Shown: positions 63,096 to 64,000 of the stretch, in pieces
Position numbering within the stretch: position 1 is the first letter of the stretch
Layout: every line of letters begins with the position of its first letter
Assembly (NCBI RefSeq): GCF_009754905.2
Contig: NZ_CP066775.1
Location: 372,001-436,000 of the forward strand
Direction of reading: 5' to 3'
Origin: Mucilaginibacter ginkgonis
Lineage (GTDB): Bacteria; Bacteroidota; Bacteroidia; Sphingobacteriales; Sphingobacteriaceae
Length of the DNA stretch: 64,000 nt
Notes under the pieces: model-generated
Told to the model about the DNA's origin: nothing
Database searches by the model: none
The model's input: only the letters and a program-made list of their open reading frames with translations
Position numbers and translations under genes: made by a program

Positions 63096-64000
63096 ATGCT
63101 CAATCTTAAACAGGCGATAACTGACTTTTCAAATCATTGCAGATATGAAAAAAACCTTTCGTTAAAATCCATTAGGTGTTACGAAATCGACTTGCTTCAA
63201 TTTACCAAATTCATTGAAGCTCAAAACTTCCCTTCACAAATCAACTGCATAGATAAAATCCATTTTAAAGCTTATTTGAAAGAGCTCTCACGTTGGAAAC
63301 CAAAAACAGTTAAAAGAAAAGTTGCCACACTAAAGGCAATGTTTAACTATTTGGAATTTGAGGATTTAATCATTTCCAATCCCCTGCGCAAAATAAAAAT
63401 TCAAATTAAGGAGCCGCAATTTTTACCAAAAGCATTAACGCTGTTAGAATCCCATGCATTACTTAGCAAAACATATGATTTTTTAGCAGATAAAAAAAGG
63501 TCAGCTTACAGCTATCAAGAAGCTTTGCGTAATACTGCTGTAATAGAACTATTGTTCGCCACCGGAGCACGAGTGTCTGAAATTTCTGGCTTACTTCATA
63601 GTTCTGTAGACTTAGAATCGGGCCTCGTAACTTTTTTTGGAAAAGGGGGTAAGCAAAGAATGATTCAAATTTGCAATCTTGACGTACTTAAAATCCTAAG
63701 GGCCTATTGCAAACATTCAAAAAATAATTTAAGTGATGGCAAATTTCTATTAGTCAACCGCTTGGGTAACAAGCTTTCAGACCAGTCAATCAGAATTTTA
63801 GTTCGTAATCTAGCTTCAAAAGCTAACATCACAAAAAGGGTGACACCACATATGTTGCGGCATACGTTTGCAACGCTACTTCTAGAAAATAATGTCGATA
63901 TAAAATATATTCAATCAATGCTTGGCCATAGCTCCATCATGACCACTCAGATTTATACACATGTAAGTCTCGAAAAGCAAAAACAAATATTAGCAGATAA
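63096..64000 (+). CDS. XerC/XerD-like tyrosine recombinase, cut by the window end
   Basis: ATG 63096 opens a frame that has no stop up to base 64000 (301 codons seen). The N-terminal SAM-like domain is MLNLKQAITDFSNHCRYEKN and WKPKTVKRKVATLKAMFNYL. The catalytic motifs include LLFATGARVSEISGL (Arg), FGKGGKQRM (Lys), HMLRHTFATLLLE (HxxR) and LGHSSIMTTQIYTHVS (His and Tyr). The canonical Arg is present, unlike the integrase upstream. Only the last residues are missing. It may belong to the same element, or mark a second one beside it. Confidence 0.88.
   Translation, partial: MLNLKQAITDFSNHCRYEKNLSLKSIRCYEIDLLQFTKFIEAQNFPSQINCIDKIHFKAYLKELSRWKPKTVKRKVATLKAMFNYLEFEDLIISNPLRKIKIQIKEPQFLPKALTLLESHALLSKTYDFLADKKRSAYSYQEALRNTAVIELLFATGARVSEISGLLHSSVDLESGLVTFFGKGGKQRMIQICNLDVLKILRAYCKHSKNNLSDGKFLLVNRLGNKLSDQSIRILVRNLASKANITKRVTPHMLRHTFATLLLENNVDIKYIQSMLGHSSIMTTQIYTHVSLEKQKQILAD

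Overview
The window reads as chromosomal DNA of a Bacteroidota bacterium, most likely a Sphingobacteriaceae (Mucilaginibacter/Pedobacter-like). Supporting signs are a type IX secretion sorting domain on a giant PKD protein, a TonB receptor with a carboxypeptidase-like leader domain, LytS/LytTR signalling, a fused CcoN-CcoO cbb3 oxidase, TAnnTTTG-type -7 promoter boxes and an AT-rich base composition. The genus is inferred from protein resemblance only.

Layout. 1-12.1 kb: a surface polysaccharide locus on the + strand with glycosyltransferases, a Wzy-like polymerase, UDP-galactopyranose mutase and a Wza-like SLBB export protein. It is visibly decaying: two epimerase genes are wrecked and one glycosyltransferase has an in-frame amber codon. 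12.1-23.1 kb: accessory DNA with an SSB-like protein, a ruined S24 repressor, a small XRE regulator, a TPR histidine kinase, an alpha/beta hydrolase, a ruined DUF2252 gene beside an intact DUF4239 gene, a helicase, a DUF892 ferritin-like protein, a LOV-ankyrin chimera and an ORF6N remnant. 23.2-28.2 kb: a three-gene DUF3500 lipoprotein / HupE-UreJ membrane protein / TonB receptor operon. 28.4-35.4 kb (- strand): a tightly overlapping operon of receiver protein, PqqD-like protein, ATP-grasp ligase, fold-III PLP decarboxylase, a urea-transporter/M23-peptidase fusion, a YaiO-like TPR/beta-barrel protein and a TPR protein. This is the best candidate for an undescribed biosynthesis/export system. 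35.5-41.2 kb: a LytS/LytTR pair and the giant adhesin-like protein. 41.2-45.1 kb: two tandem GAF-PAS proteins without an ATPase domain and two gene remnants.

45.1-60.3 kb is a micro-oxic respiration island: a nitronate-monooxygenase-like protein, the operon ccoI-ccoS-ccoNO-ccoQ-ccoP-ccoG-ccoH-SafE-like, a small membrane protein, hemN with a truncated D-lactate-dehydrogenase-like partner, and a FixL-like PAS kinase next to a receiver-cNMP-HTH(Crp/Fnr) fusion. Four palindromes of the form TGAYnnnnRTCA lie in the four control regions of this island. Three of them sit the same distance (50.5-51.5 bp) from a -7-like box. I infer that the FixL-like kinase and the FixJ/FixK-like fusion protein control the whole island.

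60.3-64 kb: the edge of an integrated element, with a tRNA-3'-end-like sequence, a tyrosine integrase, an ORF6N protein, inverted repeats and a second XerC/D-like recombinase that runs off the window. About nine degenerate or interrupted genes are spread over the window, so gene erosion is a theme of the region.
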